Below, piece after piece: positions 32,317 to 35,873 of a stretch of DNA of 35,873 bases (position 1 is its first letter; every line of letters starts with the position of its first letter). The translations under genes were made by a program, and so were the position numbers. A model generated the notes under the pieces. The model was not told the DNA's origin, made no database searches, and saw only the letters and a program-made list of their open reading frames with translations. The stretch is from Bryobacterales bacterium (GTDB lineage Bacteria; Acidobacteriota; Terriglobia; Bryobacterales; Bryobacteraceae), in contig PLRJ01000121.1 in assembly GCA_003163855.1 (NCBI GenBank), positions 22,659 through 58,531 on the forward strand, read 5' to 3'.

Positions 32317-33219
32317 ATGCCAGCCATTCAGGTGCGCGAGGCGATGGCTGAGGATGCCGGAACTGTTCTCGTTCTGCTCGACGAATACTACAGTGCCGCC
32401 AACGTAGTTCAGCGCAACGAAGCAGACCACACTACTTATTGGCTCGCGTATTGCGATGAACATGCGGCGGGCTGCATCAGCCTGCGACCCTATCCGGAAC
32501 GTCAGGCGGCGGAGATCAAGCGTCTTTATGTGCGGCCGGGCTATCGCAACCTTGGGCTTGCGCAGAAATTGCTGGCGGAGCTGGAAAAATCGGCAGCCGA
32601 ACTTGGCTACGAATGGCTGTATCTGGACACCACGGACGAAATGCATTCCGCTCAGCGTCTTTATCAACGTTCCGGTTATCAGTTGTGCGACCGCTATAAC
32701 GAAAATCCGCAAGCTACCATCTTCATGCGCAAGCCGCTGCCGGCGCCGCTGCAACTGCGCGAGTTCAAGCCAGGAGATGAAGCCGCCTTCTGCGAGTTAA
32801 ATGAAGCATGGATCAACAAGTATTTTCAACTTGAAGAGAAAGACAGGCAGACTCTGCGCCAGCCCGAAAAGTACATCCTCTCGCAAGGCGGCCACATATT
32901 CATGGCCGAGCGCGCCGGGCGGGCGGTAGGTTGCTGCGCACTGATTCGCATGCCCGATGGCGCGTTTGAACTAAGCAAGATGGGGGTAGCGGAAGAGGAA
33001 CGGGGCCGCGGTATCGGCCGCCGCCTGCTTGAATATGTAGTGGCCGAAGCGCGCCGCCGTGGCATGAAAAGACTCTATCTGGAGACAAACAAAAAGCTGG
33101 AAAACGCCATTCATCTGTATGAGTCCATCGGCTTCAACCACCTGCCGCCCCATCGTGTAACACCATCGCCCTACCAACGGGCAAACGTGTTTATGGAGAT
33201 GCTGCTCAGCGAAGCCTAA
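32317..33219 (+). CDS. Tandem GNAT acetyltransferase (two domains)
   Basis: This 300-residue protein has two GNAT domains in a row. The first (about 5-145) has AAEIKRLYVRPGYRNLGLAQKLL, whose acetyl-CoA loop departs slightly from RxxGxG, and YLDTTDEMHSAQRLYQRSGY. The second (about 147-300) has a full loop, KMGVAEEERGRGIGRRLLEYV, and YLETNKKLENAIHLYESIGF. The second domain looks catalytically competent; the first may be structural. Substrates are unknown. The gene ends four bases into the stop of the convergent TIGR01777 gene (shared CTAA). Confidence 0.92.
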   Translation: MPAIQVREAMAEDAGTVLVLLDEYYSAANVVQRNEADHTTYWLAYCDEHAAGCISLRPYPERQAAEIKRLYVRPGYRNLGLAQKLLAELEKSAAELGYEWLYLDTTDEMHSAQRLYQRSGYQLCDRYNENPQATIFMRKPLPAPLQLREFKPGDEAAFCELNEAWINKYFQLEEKDRQTLRQPEKYILSQGGHIFMAERAGRAVGCCALIRMPDGAFELSKMGVAEEERGRGIGRRLLEYVVAEARRRGMKRLYLETNKKLENAIHLYESIGFNHLPPHRVTPSPYQRANVFMEMLLSEA

Positions 33220-34193
33220 TCCAGCCGCATACGCCGCCAGCGCTCCACCAGGTTCTCCGCAGCGCCACGCCAAACCGGAAAGTGAAAGTCGAAGCCGGCA
33301 TGAGTCAAGCGGCCCGGAATGACGCGCCGGCTCTTTAGAACAAGTTCAGGCTCAGTGCGCAGCACGAATGCTCCGATCGCTAACATCCACTCGGGTGACG
33401 GGATGCCGATGTAACTGGTACACCAGGCCCGCCGCAGGCAGCACATGAACTGTTTGTTGGGAATGGGATTAGGCGATGTTACGTTCACCACCCCTGCAAT
33501 ATCCTCGCGCGCAATGAGGAACTCGATGGCTCGAACCAGATCGACATCATGAATCCAGGAGACATACTGCCGCCCTGACCCGTTCGTTCCTCCCAACCCA
33601 AATCGGACCAGACGAAGCAAGGTGTCGAAGATGCCGCCTCCGTCTGGACTCATCACCGGCCCCATGCGCAACACCACCTTGCGCGTCGCGCCGGCCTGGG
33701 CCGAACAGAAGGCTTCCTCCCACGCTTCAGCTACAGCAATGCTGAAGCGCCAATCGGGAGGCGCGTCCGCTTCATGTCCGCCTATCTCTCCACTGATTTC
33801 GTCCATAGGACGGTCAAGGGCGTGCCGGTAAATGGTGGCCGTGCTGGCATTCAACCAGACCTTTGGCGGCTGCTCACACTGCCAGATGGCTTTGCCAAGC
33901 AATTCCGTTGTTCTGACGCGTGATTCCATGATCAGGCGCCGGTTGGAACGCGTGTAACGACAGTTGACTGACCGTCCGGCTAAATTGATGACAACGTCGG
34001 AACCCTCAAGCGCGCTGGCCCATGGTCCAAGTGTCTCAGCGTCCCAGTGAATAGCTTCCCAGGCGCATGCCTTGGGAAAGCGCGTGATGGTAGAGACAAA
34101 ATGACCCTGCTGATGAAAGTGGCGGGCCAGCAAGTTCCCCAGCTGACCTGTTCCGCCCGGAATAACGATGCGCAACTGCCGAGTGGGAGCCAT
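33216..34193 (-). CDS. TIGR01777 family NAD(P)-dependent epimerase
   Basis: This 325-residue protein is an extended SDR of the TIGR01777 (YfcH/SulA-like) family. Motifs are IVIPGGTGQLGNLLARHF, DVVINLAGRSVNCRYT, KVWLNASTATIYRH, VLRMGPVMSPDGGG and YVSWIHDVDLVRAIEFL. The C-terminal part with GVVNVTSPNPIPNKQF and a DUF1731-like tail is complete. The family is widespread and its reaction is unknown; the old label as a cell-division inhibitor is not well supported. The ATG at 34193 is preferred over a TTG at 34208. No ribosome site is evident. The stop overlaps the convergent GNAT stop. Confidence 0.92.
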   Translation of the reverse strand: MAPTRQLRIVIPGGTGQLGNLLARHFHQQGHFVSTITRFPKACAWEAIHWDAETLGPWASALEGSDVVINLAGRSVNCRYTRSNRRLIMESRVRTTELLGKAIWQCEQPPKVWLNASTATIYRHALDRPMDEISGEIGGHEADAPPDWRFSIAVAEAWEEAFCSAQAGATRKVVLRMGPVMSPDGGGIFDTLLRLVRFGLGGTNGSGRQYVSWIHDVDLVRAIEFLIAREDIAGVVNVTSPNPIPNKQFMCCLRRAWCTSYIGIPSPEWMLAIGAFVLRTEPELVLKSRRVIPGRLTHAGFDFHFPVWRGAAENLVERWRRMRLD

Positions 34194-34246
34194 AGGGACT
34201 TGTTGCAAATTGTCCCACGAGCGCGGTGCAGATAAGCGGATTCAAG

Positions 34247-34281
34247 AGAAAAAAATCGCCCCGAACTTCTACGTCCGGGGC
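34247..34281 (-). terminator. Rho-independent terminator of the outer-membrane protein gene
   Basis: Read on the minus strand, GCCCCG (34281-34276) pairs with CGGGGC (34263-34258) around a 12-base loop. A GA and a run of seven T follow (34255-34249). It lies 25 bases after the stop of the beta-barrel gene, in the expected direction. A second weak pairing (GCGAG/CTCGC) lies closer to the stop. Confidence 0.8.
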
Positions 34282-34305
34282 AAGCAATACAGTAGCGAGT
34301 GGGCT

Positions 34306-34935
34306 TTAACGCTCGCCAAAAGTCCAGCCAACTGTGGCGCCGTATTCGGGCACCCAGTTGCTACCGAACTGGAACAGATTGTTCACGTAGTGAGCGTCAA
34401 CCTGCGGCTGAATGAACAAGTGATGAGTGGCGTACAGTCGCAGGCCAGCCGAAAGGTGTACCTGGAAATGATTAGAGCTTTCCAGGTATTGATTGCTGGA
34501 CGAACAACCCGCGAATTGATCGCAATAGCTGGCGGGTTCGTAAAACTTCAGATTCATTCCACCTAAACCCGCTTCTATGATCGGTTGGACATGATGGAAG
34601 CCTTTTGGCTTCCAGACACCGTTGAAGTCGTAGAAAGTCGGACGATATGTCAAGCCGGTGTAAGATCCCTGTGAAAAGCGGAAGTCTGTTTCACCGCTCA
34701 CGCCAAATTGTGGTGTGAAGAAGAAATCTGCGCCTGCTTTACCGAAGGTTCCGCCTAAACGCGGCGTTGTGTAAGGGTTGCCCGTTCCGTAGGTGTCGAT
34801 AAGTTGATTGCTGGAGGGTGCCATGGCGGTGCCAGCCCCAAAGAATACGTCAAATCCGGTCTGTGCGTTAGCGGCTGTAGTAGCTAAACACAACACGAAC
34901 GCGGACAAGATGCTGCTCTTGAGAAATTTAGACAA
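34306..34935 (-). CDS. Outer-membrane beta-barrel protein with signal peptide
   Basis: This 209-residue protein has a signal peptide (SKFLKSSILSAFVLCLATTAANAQ). Alternating beta-strand segments rich in aromatic and glycine residues follow, for example LGGTFGKAGADFFF, GVSGETDFRFS, PIIEAGLGGMNLKFY and HLSAGLRLYATHHLFIQPQVD. It ends YGATVGWTFGER, with a beta-signal-like aromatic shortly before the end. It fits small eight-stranded OmpA/OmpW-like barrels; function is unknown. The start is the TTG at 34935 with GGAGG six bases upstream, although the frame is open to 35034. A single Cys pair (YCDQFAGCSSS) lies in a probable external loop. Confidence 0.87.
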   Translation of the reverse strand: MSKFLKSSILSAFVLCLATTAANAQTGFDVFFGAGTAMAPSSNQLIDTYGTGNPYTTPRLGGTFGKAGADFFFTPQFGVSGETDFRFSQGSYTGLTYRPTFYDFNGVWKPKGFHHVQPIIEAGLGGMNLKFYEPASYCDQFAGCSSSNQYLESSNHFQVHLSAGLRLYATHHLFIQPQVDAHYVNNLFQFGSNWVPEYGATVGWTFGER

Positions 34936-35144
34936 GGTAATCCTCCCGTGATTCCAAACTATGTAAGTGGTGTTCGCTAAGTGGAAACTGCGGAAATGCG
35001 AGTGACCGCCGGCTTCGCTTGCGAACAGTCTCATAGCTACTGACGTGGCCTATTCACTGCGGTTTCACGGCACATCGTACCCAAAAAACGTTATCAGTAA
35101 CTTTGCTCAGATAAACTCCGAACTAGCGGGTAGAAAGCAAACTT

Positions 35145-35840
35145 ATGCACAAGTTACTCCTCTCACTTACGTTCTGGGCAGCATCTGGACTGGCTGCAAG
35201 CAACACACCTGTGTTAGTGGAATTATTCACTTCGGAAGGCTGCTCCAGCTGTCCACCGGCCGATGAATTATTAGCTAAGTTGAATGCCGTTCAGCCCATT
35301 CCTGGAATCGACATCATCGTGTTAAGTGAACATGTCGACTACTGGAATCGGCTCGGCTGGAAAGATCCTTACTCGGCCGAGTTGTTCAGCGAACGGCAGC
35401 AGCGCTACGCAACAGCCCTTCGTTCGGACGATGTTTATACGCCCGAGGCTGTCATCGACGGCCGCACCGGGGTCGTGGGCAGCAACAGCGGACGGGTGTT
35501 GAGCGCCATTCGTGAAGCGGGTAAAGAAACCAAGACACCGCTAACGCTTTCAGCACAACGGGACGGCAATCAAGTCAACGTAAATGTACAGCAAGCAGGG
35601 CAAGCAGACCTCTGGGTAGCACTGGTAGAAGCCAGCACCACTTCTCGCGTCGTACATGGCGAGAACAGCGGCAGAACACTACAGCATGTGGGGGTGGTAA
35701 GAAGCCTGCAGCATCTTAAGGACGGCGCAGGCCGCATCGTCATCGATCCGTCCTGGGGCGCCAAGGGTCTCCGCGTTGTCGCCTTCGCACAGGACAAACG
35801 TTCGCTACGAATTATGGGCGCGGCTCAGGCCGCCCTATAA
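35145..35840 (+). CDS. DUF1223 secreted thioredoxin-like protein
   Basis: This 231-residue protein has a signal peptide (to about residue 18) and a DUF1223 domain along the rest. The family hallmark VLVELFTSEGCSSCPPADELL contains a CxxC-like CSSC in a thioredoxin-fold position. IIVLSEHVDYWNRLGWKDPYS and YTPEAVIDGRTGVVGSN follow as in other members. A periplasmic redox or protective role is plausible from the cysteine pair, but the biochemical function of the family is not established. It is divergent from the beta-barrel gene with 209 bp between the two starts; no clear promoter is visible there. Confidence 0.92.
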   Translation: MHKLLLSLTFWAASGLAASNTPVLVELFTSEGCSSCPPADELLAKLNAVQPIPGIDIIVLSEHVDYWNRLGWKDPYSAELFSERQQRYATALRSDDVYTPEAVIDGRTGVVGSNSGRVLSAIREAGKETKTPLTLSAQRDGNQVNVNVQQAGQADLWVALVEASTTSRVVHGENSGRTLQHVGVVRSLQHLKDGAGRIVIDPSWGAKGLRVVAFAQDKRSLRIMGAAQAAL

Positions 35841-35873
35841 GCACCAGAAGTGGCTAGTACCTACTTGCGTAAG

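Noticed and set aside
1..35873. Prophage, transposon, CRISPR array or RNA gene
   Set aside because: I saw no integrase, transposase, structural phage gene, spaced direct repeats or tRNA-like cloverleaf on either strand, although short RNA genes cannot be excluded by eye.

Overview
The window is a gene-dense, GC-rich stretch of bacterial chromosome of about 36 kb. It most resembles a soil acidobacterium of the Solibacter/Bryobacter kind. That placement is inferred from gene content, not from a search: a BlaI-type repressor next to an M56 peptidase with a TonB-like tail, DUF1080 and DUF29 proteins, several sugar-phosphate-isomerase-like TIM barrels, a PEP-CTERM esterase, an EF-P with the TPGNLRGF loop, and Gram-negative LPS heptose genes. 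I found no rRNA, tRNA, CRISPR array, transposase, integrase or phage gene.

Layout. 1-2.9 kb, minus strand: a cell-wall-binding protein cut by the window edge, then a membrane protein, an alpha/beta hydrolase and a TIM-barrel isomerase in one unit. 3.0-4.5 kb, plus: an ECF sigma factor, a small membrane protein and a shortened LCM-type methyltransferase. 4.5-7.5 kb, minus: a DinB-like secreted protein, an SDR-DUF2867 protein and a DUF1080 protein. 7.5-10.7 kb, plus: MarC, DUF29, and a BlaI-M56 pair with a readable promoter and operator. 10.7-14.5 kb: a hexapeptide acyltransferase, an acyl-carrier-protein pseudogene, EF-P, a PEP-CTERM esterase and an unknown secreted protein.

14.6-23.3 kb is an LPS-core/heptose island. 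The plus strand carries heptosyltransferases II and I, an ICMT-like methyltransferase and a TIM-barrel isomerase. The minus strand carries gmhA, an HldE-like kinase and a nucleotidyltransferase-GmhB fusion. A GT2 glycosyltransferase and an FkbM-like methyltransferase follow on the plus strand. Together these cover sedoheptulose-7-phosphate to ADP-D-glycero-heptose and heptose transfer; only the HldD epimerase is missing. The unusual point is that the second domain of the HldE-like protein has lost its catalytic HxGH, while an intact copy is fused to the GmhB phosphatase in the next gene.

23.3-27.6 kb, plus: an SDR, an ACS-type MFS transporter, a TIM-barrel isomerase and a BaiN-type flavoprotein, plausibly a sugar-acid uptake and catabolism unit. 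27.6-31.9 kb, minus: an OlsF-like bifunctional acyltransferase followed by RbsA- and RbsC-like ABC components with no binding protein. 31.9-35.9 kb: a degraded XRE antitoxin, a tandem GNAT, a TIGR01777 epimerase, an outer-membrane beta-barrel protein with a clear terminator, and a DUF1223 protein.

I see no wholly new multi-gene system. The most notable observations are the rearranged heptose enzymes, the overlapping promoter/operator/start of the BlaI-like gene, two decayed genes that can be reconstructed by reading across frames, and an ECF-linked methyltransferase that has lost its cofactor site.
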